Part shown: piece by piece, positions 36,623 through 44,667 of the stretch
Numbering within the stretch: position 1 is the first letter of the stretch
Layout of the letters: every line of letters begins with the position of its first letter
Source: Mariniflexile sp044335535
Lineage (GTDB): Bacteria > Bacteroidota > Bacteroidia > Flavobacteriales > Flavobacteriaceae
Assembly (NCBI RefSeq): GCF_044335535.1
Contig: NZ_JBIQVZ010000005.1
Location: 1-64,000, forward strand
Direction of reading: 5' to 3'
Length of the DNA: 64,000 nucleotides
Program-made: the position numbers and the translations under genes
The notes under the pieces: generated by a model
Told to the model about the DNA's origin: nothing
The model's database searches: none
Seen by the model: only the letters and a program-made list of their open reading frames with translations

Positions 36623-38119
36623 ATGAAATATGTAATTATTAGTATCGTATTATTCTTTATTGGGGATTTATATGCACAAAGTCAAGTAATAAAAGGCATT
36701 GTTTTTTTAGACACCAATGAAAATGGTATTTTTGATGGAGGAGAAGCCACACTTCAAAACATACCTATTAGTAATGGCAGAGATATAGTTCTTTCTAATG
36801 CTAAGGGAGCATATTCGATAGAATATGTAAAAGGAAATCTTATTTTTTTATTGAAACCTTCAGGATATATTTCTAAAACAAATAAAAATAATATAGTACA
36901 AAGCTATTTTAATCCACAAAAATTAGGAACAAGTACAAACATTGATTTCCCTCTATATGAGCATCCTGAAAATGACAAGGTAAAAGTAGCTCTTTTGGGC
37001 GATGTTCAGGTTGATGTTATGGACGATGTTTATCATGTAGGAAAGTTGGTCGCTGAAGAACTTATCGGGAACAAACCAGATTTTATTATTCCATTAGGCG
37101 ATCTGTCTTTTGATAATTTAGAAATATTTAATCCGTTATCGCAAGTACTTGGCTTAATTGGAACACCTGTTTTTTATGTAATTGGCAACCATGATTTGAA
37201 TTTTAAGGGGACAGAATTTAGAGATAGGGATTTAAGCTTCGAGACTATATTTGGACCGTCATATTATGCTTTTGAATACGGGAAGAATTTGTTCTTGGTG
37301 CTAAATGATATTTATCCGCTATCAAATGGTAAATATACAGGCAAAATAGATGAAGACCAGTTAAAATTCATAAAAAATTTGGTTGCCATTAAACAGCAAG
37401 CTTATGAATCAATAAACTTAGCAATGCATATTCCTCTAGAAGAATTGGAAAATAAAGAGGAGCTAATTGCTTTGCTCCAGCCTTTTAAACATGTATTTAT
37501 GGCATGCGGGCATACCCACACCCAATATCATAATTATTTTAAAAGAGATTCACTACCGGATATACATGAGCTAGTATGTGGAGCTGTTTGCGGGGCTTGG
37601 TGGCAAGGAGCCCATGACATTAGGGGTATTCCCTTTTCAATGATGAATGACGGCACTCTTAAAGGATATTGGTTGGTGGATATTGAAGATGAAGCCCATA
37701 CTTTTAATTATAAAGTATCTGGTTTAGACAGTAGTAAGCAAATAAATATTTGGATTCCAGAAGTAAACGAATGGGACGATGCTTTAAACGATCTTAACGA
37801 ACCTTATGTATATGCCAATGTATTTGCTGGAGATGAAAATACGAATGTTCAGATTTCGTTTGACAGTGGATTGTATCTACCCATGGAAAAATATTTAGGG
37901 ATTGCCCCAGAGTTAAAACATTTTTATAAACTGCAAGAATTAGGTAGGTATCAAGGACAGAAATTGAGTAAAAATCCCCTGCCAAAAACGTTGAGCCATC
38001 ACTTGTGGCGTATCAAAATACCAGATAGTCTAGGCAAAGGGGCGCATAGCATCAATGTGAAAGCGAGCAATAACAAATTGTTTTTAAATGTAAGAGGCAA
38101 TAGAGTCCTTTGGATTTAA
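36623..38119 (+). CDS. Secreted calcineurin-like phosphoesterase with N- and C-terminal accessory domains
   Basis: A 498-residue protein. Signal peptide (ending DLYAQ), an N-terminal SdrD-B-like/MetallophosN beta domain (VFLDTNENGIFDGGEATLQN), the metallophosphoesterase core with GDVQVDV, PLGDLSFDN, VIGNHDLN and CGHTHTQYHN, and a MetallophosC-type beta domain. It starts 12 bases after the fusion gene, so it is the last gene of the operon. It probably hydrolyses phosphodiesters in the periplasm and complements the phosphatases; the exact substrate is unknown. Confidence 0.9.
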   Translation: MKYVIISIVLFFIGDLYAQSQVIKGIVFLDTNENGIFDGGEATLQNIPISNGRDIVLSNAKGAYSIEYVKGNLIFLLKPSGYISKTNKNNIVQSYFNPQKLGTSTNIDFPLYEHPENDKVKVALLGDVQVDVMDDVYHVGKLVAEELIGNKPDFIIPLGDLSFDNLEIFNPLSQVLGLIGTPVFYVIGNHDLNFKGTEFRDRDLSFETIFGPSYYAFEYGKNLFLVLNDIYPLSNGKYTGKIDEDQLKFIKNLVAIKQQAYESINLAMHIPLEELENKEELIALLQPFKHVFMACGHTHTQYHNYFKRDSLPDIHELVCGAVCGAWWQGAHDIRGIPFSMMNDGTLKGYWLVDIEDEAHTFNYKVSGLDSSKQINIWIPEVNEWDDALNDLNEPYVYANVFAGDENTNVQISFDSGLYLPMEKYLGIAPELKHFYKLQELGRYQGQKLSKNPLPKTLSHHLWRIKIPDSLGKGAHSINVKASNNKLFLNVRGNRVLWI

Positions 38120-38322
38120 TAAAAATTAGGTTAATACACAATAATACTTTAAGAGAACTGAGTCGAAATTAATCGATATATATAGGTCAGTAATATCATT
38201 AACTATATTTTCCTGCTGAAAGTTATTTTGACATTATTAAAGTCATATAAAAGTTCACAAATCGTCAACATTAGTTTGTGAAATGTAGTGAGCATCAGGT
38301 TTTATATGGCCTAAAAGTATAA
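38120..38322. other. Right-end region of the island before the repeat
   Basis: No gene is seen. A perfect short inverted repeat, TTCACAAA...TTTGTGAA (about 38252-38282), lies 40 bases before the right direct repeat; it lacks a T-run. It could be a recombinase-arm site or simply a hairpin. Confidence 0.3.
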
Positions 38323-38553
38323 GGTTCGGATTCCGTCCAGACCGCTAAAATTGCTAAAAGCTCTAAGGGATTAGGGCTTTTTTTGGCACTTTAAAGAAGT
38401 TGTGTTGTTTGATAAGCACTAGATGTTTATCAAATTGTGGTTGGGATGCTGAACTGTTCCTGAAATAAATTCAGGACAAGCAGCACAAGCCAATGAGAAG
38501 CTTTCCTTTTTTCTTTACAGAAGATTGGGATGCTTTTTTGTTTTATATGGGTT
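38323..38553 (+). repeat. Right copy of the 231-bp direct repeat (tRNA-Asp remnant)
   Basis: It contains the last 22 bases of tRNA-Asp (with three changes), the tRNA terminator and the following DNA, gap-free against 24573-24803. The upstream tRNA body is absent, so this is not a functional tRNA. Confidence 0.93.
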
Positions 38554-38655
38554 GTAGCTTATACTAATTGTGAAATTCCAAAAGCGTTATGGGAAATAAT
38601 AGATTATAAAAAAGTTCGACACCTAAACCAAAATCAAAATATAATCGTACATTAG
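38551..38655 (+). pseudogene. Possible 3' fragment of a disrupted gene
   Basis: Directly at the end of the right repeat a 34-codon frame ends at TAG 38653-38655. It reads with protein-like composition (TNCEIPKALWEIIDYKKV). No start codon fits, and upstream lies the repeat. It may be the tail of a gene cut by the rearrangement; the family is not recognised. Confidence 0.3.
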
Positions 38656-38681
38656 ATTGTATTAACCCAAATCATAACCCC

Positions 38682-39116
38682 ATGAAATATCTATTTTTAT
38701 TCATCTTTACATTCAATTTTTATTTAGTTTCAGCTCAGATATCCTTTAATACTGGAAATGTACAGTTAGATGCTGATCTCAATATAATAAACACGCATGC
38801 TCGTACAGATTTAAGTGCTTTTAGAACAGACATGAGATTATCTTATAATGTCTCAGAAAAGAAACTTGATTATATGAGTACCAATTTACACATGGCTTTC
38901 GGCGAAATATATTTATCCTTAGAAATTTCTAGGATAGCAAAGGTTCCTTTGGATGAAGTTTTAATTGTTTATAAAAAACATAAATCTAAGGGTTGGGGAG
39001 TTATAGCTAAACAACTTGGCATAAAACCTGGTTCTGCAGAGTTTCACCAGTTAAAAAATAGCACCAGTACAAGAAAAGGTAAAAAAAGCCAAGGGAAAAA
39101 AAATAAGAATAAGTAA
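38682..39116 (+). CDS. Small exported protein of unknown function
   Basis: 144 residues. A signal peptide (ending LVSAQ) is followed by a helical, Asp/Asn-containing region (TGNVQLDADLNIINTHARTD) and a very basic Lys-rich C terminus (KGKKSQGKKNKNK). A middle block (VPLDEVLIVYKKHKSKGWGV) suggests a compact conserved domain seen in Bacteroidota hypothetical proteins, but I cannot name a function. It is the first gene right of the island. Confidence 0.68.
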   Translation: MKYLFLFIFTFNFYLVSAQISFNTGNVQLDADLNIINTHARTDLSAFRTDMRLSYNVSEKKLDYMSTNLHMAFGEIYLSLEISRIAKVPLDEVLIVYKKHKSKGWGVIAKQLGIKPGSAEFHQLKNSTSTRKGKKSQGKKNKNK

Positions 39117-39195
39117 ACGAGAATTAGTTGTATTATGTTTGGAGGGTTTGAAAACCTTTAAAATATAGTAAAATCAAACATTTTCAATTGTATCT

Positions 39196-39245
39196 AATGG
39201 AAAGCTTTCCTTTTTTTATAAAAGATTGGGATGCTTTTTGTTTTA
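39196..39245 (+). repeat. Third, partial copy of the repeat's distal segment
   Basis: AATGGAAAGCTTTCC...AGATTGGGATGCTTTTTG resembles the distal 60 bases of the two direct repeats (from 24742 and 38492) with several changes. It sits downstream of the small exported protein and probably acts as a transcription end. Confidence 0.5.
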
Positions 39246-39382
39246 GGCTTTTCCATATATAATGGATTAAGTTAATACCTATTTGTATAGTTGTTTAAAT
39301 AGTCTCATTATTAAGTGTTTATCGTAAAAAAAGACAATATTTTTTTGTAAATTTAGAGTCGCTAATAATAAAACTATCAATT

Positions 39383-39703
39383 ATGAGAATGTTAGTTAAT
39401 GTAACCTGTCCTATCGAGCCTTTTAACTCTATGGTAAGAAATGGTACTGCTGGTGAAATCATTGGTCGTGTGATTGATGATATCAAACCAGAAAGTATTT
39501 ATTTTACAGAGCAAGAAGGTAATCGTGGTGCTGTCATGGTGGTAGAAGTTGCAAATGCATCTGATATCCCATCTATTGCAGAGCCTTGGTTTTTAAATTT
39601 TGAAGCCATTTGTGAATTCAGAATTGCCATGTCACCGGATGATTTAATGAAATCTAACCTCACTAAACTTGCTGAAAAGTGGCAAGAGGTATCCATGAAT
39701 TGA
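39383..39703 (+). CDS. Small conserved alpha/beta protein (DUF3303-like)
   Basis: 106 residues with no signal peptide. The text MRMLVNVTCPIEPFNSMVRN, then VEVANASDIPSIAEPWFLNF and a final helix, looks like a ferredoxin-like (dimeric alpha-beta barrel) protein. Relatives carry vague or doubtful labels. No catalytic residue can be pointed out. Monocistronic by spacing; function unknown. Confidence 0.7.
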   Translation: MRMLVNVTCPIEPFNSMVRNGTAGEIIGRVIDDIKPESIYFTEQEGNRGAVMVVEVANASDIPSIAEPWFLNFEAICEFRIAMSPDDLMKSNLTKLAEKWQEVSMN

Positions 39704-39965
39704 AGTAAAATGTTTAATTTAAGAGAACCATTCTTAATGTTTAGGGGTGGTTTTTTTTATTTAAAGCTATTTCTTAGCTTTCTGTTTTTTATGGCAATAC
39801 TAGGAAAATAGTGGTTTTAAAAGGGAATGTTTTTTGAAAAATCACCTTTTAAGCACAAATTTTAATATAAAAATCTAATAATATTTATTTTTTATTTGCA
39901 CGCACTTAGAATAAAACTTACATTTATAAAAATTAATTTTTAATAAAAATAAAATTCAATAAATT

Positions 39966-40106
39966 ATGGAAGGATACTGTGTAAAATGTAAAGACAAAAA
40001 AGAGATAAAGGATGCTGCCGAAGTTACTATGAAAAATGGTAGAAAAGCAATGAAGGGTAAATGCCCAAGTTGTGGTACCGGTATGTTTAGAATTTTAGGT
40101 AAATAG
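39966..40106 (+). CDS. 46-residue zinc-ribbon protein (DUF5679 type)
   Basis: A tiny basic protein beginning MEGYCVKCKDKKEIKDA and ending MFRILGK. Two CxxC pairs (CVKC and CPSC) form a zinc ribbon around VTMKNGRKAMKGKC. This matches the DUF5679 family. Probably nucleic-acid or protein binding, but no function is known. A perfect terminator follows 24 bases later. Confidence 0.88.
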   Translation: MEGYCVKCKDKKEIKDAAEVTMKNGRKAMKGKCPSCGTGMFRILGK

Positions 40107-40129
40107 TAGTCTTACAAGTCTTAAAAAAC

Positions 40130-40166
40130 AAAAACAGGCTAAGTTAATTTAACTTAGCCTGTTTTT
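40130..40166. terminator. Bidirectional terminator
   Basis: AAAAACAGGCTAAGTT is inverted exactly after a 5-base loop. A/T runs lie on both sides, serving the zinc-ribbon gene (+) and the HAD gene (-). Confidence 0.93.
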
Positions 40167-40225
40167 GTTTTACGCTTAAACGAGCTTTATTGACTAAGTT
40201 TTTAGGTATTTATTGCTAATACCAT

Positions 40226-41026
40226 CTAACCGGTAATAAGTTGTTCAAGGATTAATTCAACACCTTCTTCAGAATTGCTTTTGGTTTGAAAGCGTGCTGT
40301 TTTTTTTACTTCAGTATGGGCGTTTTCCATGGCATAACTAAAATGAGCAAGTTCTAGCATTTGTAGATCGTTGTTGTAATCGCCAAAAGCCATTGTTTCT
40401 TCTTTAGTTACTCCCAATTTTTCTTGAAGAATACTTAAAGCATAGCCTTTATTTGCATCGGCATGCGAAATATCTAACCAGTTTTGACCGGAAACAATAA
40501 TCTGCATGTCGTTTTTTAAAGTGGATAAATGGGGTAATATATTTTTTTCTGAGCACTCAAAATGAAAAATAGCTATTTTTAGGAAATCATCATCTGTAAC
40601 TTTGGTTAAATCTTCAACAATTTGAAATTCAGAATAGTATTTGCTGAGTTTTGAAACAAAATCTGGATTTGAAGTTTCAATGTATGCCGATTTTCTTCCA
40701 CATAAAACAATATAAGCACCATCTATTTGGCGTAAGATTTCAACAGACCTAGTAATGTTTTCAGATGTTAGTTTTAATAAAATATGTTCTTTATTGTCAT
40801 ATTTCATCATACCTCCATTTTCGGCAATAATTGAAATATCATCTTTTATTGTATATAGCTTTTCTAAAATGCTTTGATATTGGCGTCCACTAGCGGCTAC
40901 AAAGTGAATGTTTCTCTTTTTCAGTTCGTTAAATTGATTAAAGAATCGTGGACTTACTTCGCTTTTAGGGTTTAGCAGCGTACCATCCATGTCTGAAACG
41001 ATTAGTTTTACTTTTGAAAAATTCAT
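40226..41026 (-). CDS. Cof-type HAD-IIB phosphatase
   Basis: A 266-residue sugar-phosphate or nucleotide phosphatase of the Cof subfamily. Motif I LIVSDMDGTLL (nucleophile Asp), motif II FVAASGRQY, and C-terminal motifs III/IV ADANKGYALSIL and MAFGDYNNDLQML are all present, with the type IIB cap between. The ATG at 41026 (MNFSKVKL) is preferred over one ten codons upstream. It is divergent from a LacI-type regulator gene 178 bases away, so a shared control region is possible. Confidence 0.92.
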   Translation of the reverse strand: MNFSKVKLIVSDMDGTLLNPKSEVSPRFFNQFNELKKRNIHFVAASGRQYQSILEKLYTIKDDISIIAENGGMMKYDNKEHILLKLTSENITRSVEILRQIDGAYIVLCGRKSAYIETSNPDFVSKLSKYYSEFQIVEDLTKVTDDDFLKIAIFHFECSEKNILPHLSTLKNDMQIIVSGQNWLDISHADANKGYALSILQEKLGVTKEETMAFGDYNNDLQMLELAHFSYAMENAHTEVKKTARFQTKSNSEEGVELILEQLITG

Positions 41027-41204
41027 AAAATAGATTATATGTACTTGTATGTGCAAAAATACTATTCTAAAACTTAATAAATGTTAGATAAATGCTAATC
41101 CGCTTTTATTTATTAATAAAAATAGTTTTGTTAAATTTTAATTCGCTATTTTGATACGTGTATTTTTGTAAATTGCAATAAATTTAATTTACACATTAAC
41201 AAGT

Positions 41205-42209
41205 ATGGTGACCTTAAAACAATTAGCAAAAGAGTTAAATGTTTCTATATCTACGGTTTCTAAAGCATTAAACAATAGTGAGGAAATTGGTGAAGAAACC
41301 ATTAAGCGTGTAAAAGAGCTTGCCGAATTGTATAATTACAAACCCAATAAAGTAGCTTTAAGCTTAAAGCAAAATAAAACCAAAACCATTGGGGTTATTA
41401 TTCCAGATATACTAAACCATTTTTTAGCAAAAGTACTTTTTGGTATTGAAAGAGAAGCGACTAAGTATGGTTACAACATTATTACTTGTATATCTAACGA
41501 ATCTTTCGAGCAGGAAAAAGAAAGCCTTAGGTTATTAGCAAATGGTAGCGTTGATGGGTTTATTTTATCACTGGCAGAAGAAACTCAGGTAAAAAATGAA
41601 ATAGAGCATTTAAAAAAAACTATTAGTCAGGGTTTGCCTATTGTTATGTTTGATAGGGTAGCCCATGATGTATTGTGTGATAAGGTTATAGTAGACGATT
41701 TTGACGCCACGTATAATGCAACCAAAAGTCTGTTATTAGAAAATCGAAAAAATATAGTTTTTATAAGCACATTAGATGGTCTAAGCGTAGGTAAATTGCG
41801 TGAACGAGGTTATAAAAAAGCCATTTTAGAAAATAATGCTTATGAACCTTTAGTTTTAAAGATAAAGAAGAAAGATGATCAGCAAAAAAAAATAATGACA
41901 TTTTTCAAAAAGAATACAACTATAGATGGTGTTGTAGCTGCCGATAGTGCTTCAGGAATTATAGCTATAAATACCGCAGTTAAATTGGGATTAAAAATAC
42001 CTAAAGATATGTCGGTCATTGGTTTTGCCAGTAAATCAGATTCTTACCATACAATTCCTAAATTAACATCTATAAGACAACATGCCAAAGAAATTGGTGC
42101 TAGTGCTGCTCAACTACTAATAAATAGACTTCAAAATAAGTCGGAAGATATAGATGTTAAAACAAAAATTGTAAAAACAACCCTAGTAAAAAATAAATCT
42201 ACTTTGTAG
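41205..42209 (+). CDS. LacI-family transcriptional regulator
   Basis: 334 residues. The N-terminal LacI helix-turn-helix (VTLKQLAKELNVSISTVSKA) and hinge helix (YKPNKVALSLKQ) precede a periplasmic-binding-like effector domain (TIGVIIPDILNHFLAKVLFG, DGVVAADSASGIIAIN, MSVIGFASKSD). No carbohydrate operon is adjacent; the only divergent partner is the HAD phosphatase. TATTTTTG (41161-41168) could be the -7 element. Effector and targets are unknown. Confidence 0.93.
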   Translation: MVTLKQLAKELNVSISTVSKALNNSEEIGEETIKRVKELAELYNYKPNKVALSLKQNKTKTIGVIIPDILNHFLAKVLFGIEREATKYGYNIITCISNESFEQEKESLRLLANGSVDGFILSLAEETQVKNEIEHLKKTISQGLPIVMFDRVAHDVLCDKVIVDDFDATYNATKSLLLENRKNIVFISTLDGLSVGKLRERGYKKAILENNAYEPLVLKIKKKDDQQKKIMTFFKKNTTIDGVVAADSASGIIAINTAVKLGLKIPKDMSVIGFASKSDSYHTIPKLTSIRQHAKEIGASAAQLLINRLQNKSEDIDVKTKIVKTTLVKNKSTL

Positions 42210-42566
42210 GTTTTTTGTATAAAATATACATAAATAAAAACACACTTCGTCTGTTGGTCGATAAAATCATACATTTAATCGATTTTATTTCTCTTGCTAA
42301 CGCTGTTTATACTAATTTAGCAGTACTTAAAAAGCGTCCCAAAATCCCCTCTTGCTATTTAAGAAAATTAATCCATTTTATTAGACTGTAAAGTCAAAAA
42401 ATCCCTCAAAAAAATAGTATTAAAAAGTCTGTGTACTTTTATGTGCATTCGATTTTAAGTTAATTATCCATTTTTCCCTCTAACAAAGATTTTGATATCA
42501 AAGTCTTGGTTAAAGTTTTATTTAAAAATTTAGAGAAAAAATAATTAACCTTAAAATCAAATATAT
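42210..42566. other. Intergenic region with a near-perfect palindrome
   Basis: No gene is seen. AGATTTTGATATCAAAGTCT (42487-42506, 9 of 10 pairs) is a symmetric site 60-80 bases before the small lipoprotein gene, and a plausible operator. A weak hairpin (ATAAAATC...GATTTTAT, about 42263-42290) may end the LacI transcript. Confidence 0.4.
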
Positions 42567-42713
42567 ATGAAAGCCCTAAAAATTACCCTAATTGTAGCAG
42601 TATTTTTTGCATCATTAACTTCTTGTACTAAACAAGACTTAAACGAAGATGATGTGTTAGTAACTCCAGAAACTGAAACCACGATTTATATAGGAGGAGA
42701 TGTTGAGAACTAA
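42567..42713 (+). CDS. 48-residue lipoprotein
   Basis: Very short secreted peptide: MKALKITLIVAVFFASLTSC with a lipobox (SLTSC, Cys20), then a 28-residue acidic mature part ending YIGGDVEN. It lies 107 bases upstream of the TPR histidine kinase gene and may be co-transcribed or act as its ligand or accessory, which is inference. No family is recognised. Confidence 0.7.
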   Translation: MKALKITLIVAVFFASLTSCTKQDLNEDDVLVTPETETTIYIGGDVEN

Positions 42714-42820
42714 ATAAAATTTATTATTAGTTTATATAAAAGCTTTTTGCCTAGGGTAAAGAGCTTTTTTTATAAAGAAATTATAAATACTTTTGAGTGA
42801 ATCTGAAATAACTCCTTTTA

Positions 42821-44659
42821 TTGAAATTTAATTTCTTTCATATTATAGTTATCCTTTTTTTAAATTATTCCTTTAGCCAACAAAGTGAAGATTTAAAAAA
42901 GATTGATTCATTAAAGCGATTTGTATTAAGTGCCAAAAGGCAAGATTCATCTTCAGTTGCCAAAAACCAATATACCATTGCAGAATATTATAGAAAATCA
43001 ACCCCTTTAACCGATAGTGCCTTTTATTATTATCATAAAGCTGAAAAAATATTTAGACAACTAAATTCAAAATACGAACTGGCATTAACGTTATATGGCA
43101 TTGCAGCTATTCAAAAAAATGAAAAAGATTTTATTGGTAGTGAGGTTACTAGTATTGAATCATTATCATTATTTGAAGAATTAAGAGAAACAGATGAAGT
43201 TATTACAGGCAAATCATTTGTTTATAATAATTTAGGGATTGTTTTTAAAGAATTGGAGCAATATGAGGAGTCTATAAAATATTTCAATAAATCAATCGAA
43301 TTAAAAAAAAGGTTGAAAGGAGATAATCAGATTAATATAGATGGTACTAGGAACAATCTCGCTAATACCTATAAAAAGGCATTACAATTTGATGTAGCTA
43401 TTAAGTATTATGAACAAATTTTGGAGAACAAAAGGTTAATTAAGGAACGTCCAGACATTTATTCACTTGTGCTAGACAATTACGCACATGCCCTGTATTT
43501 ATCAAAAAAGCATACACGACTTCCTAAATTATATCTTAGAGCATTAAAAATTAGCGATAGTGTAAATTATAGGGGATATAACTCTATAATTATTAATCAA
43601 CATTTAGCCGAGTATTATAACGATAAAGGCAATAAAGAGTTAGCCAAATATTACGCCTATATAGCTAAGGATATTTCTGAGAAGTATCATAACGACGATT
43701 TATTAAAATCTCTCTTATTACTTTCAGAAATTGAAGAAGGTGAGCTAGCTGTTAAACATTTAAAGTCTTATATAAAACTAAATGACAGTTTGCAAAAGCA
43801 TGAACGCACTATAAGGAATAAATTTGCGAGAATCCGTTTTGAAACCAGTCAAATTGAACAAGAAAATATTCAAATTGCAAAAGAACGGTTGTGGTTTTTG
43901 ATAATTTCAATAGTTATAGTTATTGCGTCGTTTTTATTATACCTAGTAATTAGACAAAGAAATAAAAATAAAGAATTGAAATTCATACAAGAACAACAAG
44001 CAACAAACGAAGAAATTTATAATTTAATGCTTTCCCAAAATGAAAAGGTTGAAGAAGCAAGAGCTCTAGAGAAAAAGCGTATTTCAGAGGAATTACATGA
44101 TGGTGTTTTAGGACGGCTTTTTGGAACCCGCTTAAGTTTAGATAGCCTAAACATGAGTACCAGCATTGAGGCTATAAAAGCCAGAAACCAATACATAAGT
44201 GAGCTTAAAACAATAGAGGAAGATATTAGAAAAGTGTCGCACGAGTTAAATACCGATTTTGTTTCTGGTCCTGGGTTTATAGGTATCATTGAAACATTGG
44301 TAGAAACACAGGCAATAGTTTATAATTTGGCGTATAATTTAGAACATGACAGTGTTATTAATTGGGATGAGGTTTCTAATAAAAAGAAGATTCATATTTA
44401 CAGAATTATTCAAGAATCGTTACATAATATTTATAAACATGCTGATGCAACTCAAGTTGATATTAGTTTTAAATTGAAAAAAAACGTAATTTGGTTAACT
44501 CTAATTGATGATGGTTTAGGATTTGATGTTGCCAAAGCTAAATCTGGTATCGGCTTAAAAAATATGAATTCTAGAATTAAGGAAATAAATGGTGTTATAG
44601 ATATCACATCAAAAAAAGATACAGGTACAACCGTAACCATACAAGTCCCAATAACCTAA
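42821..44659 (+). CDS. TPR sensor histidine kinase (HisKA_3, NarL-partner type)
   Basis: 612 residues. Signal peptide (NYSFSQ), several TPR repeats (SFVYNNLGIVFKELEQYEES and following), a membrane helix (LWFLIISIVIVIASFLLYLV, about 356-376), a coiled coil, then HisKA_3 with His426 in RISEELHDGVLGRLFG. The HATPase domain has IIQESLHNIYKHADAT, DDGLGFD and GIGLKNM. The start is a TTG at 42821: a stop lies 12 bases upstream and no ATG would keep the signal peptide. It pairs with the regulator 8 bases downstream. Confidence 0.92.
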   Translation: MKFNFFHIIVILFLNYSFSQQSEDLKKIDSLKRFVLSAKRQDSSSVAKNQYTIAEYYRKSTPLTDSAFYYYHKAEKIFRQLNSKYELALTLYGIAAIQKNEKDFIGSEVTSIESLSLFEELRETDEVITGKSFVYNNLGIVFKELEQYEESIKYFNKSIELKKRLKGDNQINIDGTRNNLANTYKKALQFDVAIKYYEQILENKRLIKERPDIYSLVLDNYAHALYLSKKHTRLPKLYLRALKISDSVNYRGYNSIIINQHLAEYYNDKGNKELAKYYAYIAKDISEKYHNDDLLKSLLLLSEIEEGELAVKHLKSYIKLNDSLQKHERTIRNKFARIRFETSQIEQENIQIAKERLWFLIISIVIVIASFLLYLVIRQRNKNKELKFIQEQQATNEEIYNLMLSQNEKVEEARALEKKRISEELHDGVLGRLFGTRLSLDSLNMSTSIEAIKARNQYISELKTIEEDIRKVSHELNTDFVSGPGFIGIIETLVETQAIVYNLAYNLEHDSVINWDEVSNKKKIHIYRIIQESLHNIYKHADATQVDISFKLKKNVIWLTLIDDGLGFDVAKAKSGIGLKNMNSRIKEINGVIDITSKKDTGTTVTIQVPIT

Positions 44660-44667
44660 CCAAATTT

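Larger units (their letters stand above)
24573..38553. mobile_element. Putative genomic island at tRNA-Asp carrying a SusCD-phosphatase locus
   Basis: The borders are the two 231-bp direct repeats, 13,750 bp apart, and the left one completes tRNA-Asp. Inside, all genes point away from the tRNA and form one functional locus (regulator, SusC, SusD, three phosphoesterase proteins). No integrase, relaxase or phage gene is present. The repeat is also longer than typical tRNA att cores. The island may have been mobilised in trans or have lost its integrase, or the duplication may have arisen by homologous recombination. The tRNA-anchored border is seen; mobility is inferred. Confidence 0.6.

Noticed and set aside
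24573..38553. Integrase or conjugation gene inside the island
   Set aside because: Every frame of useful length between the repeats belongs to the regulator, SusCD or phosphoesterases; no tyrosine recombinase motif was seen.
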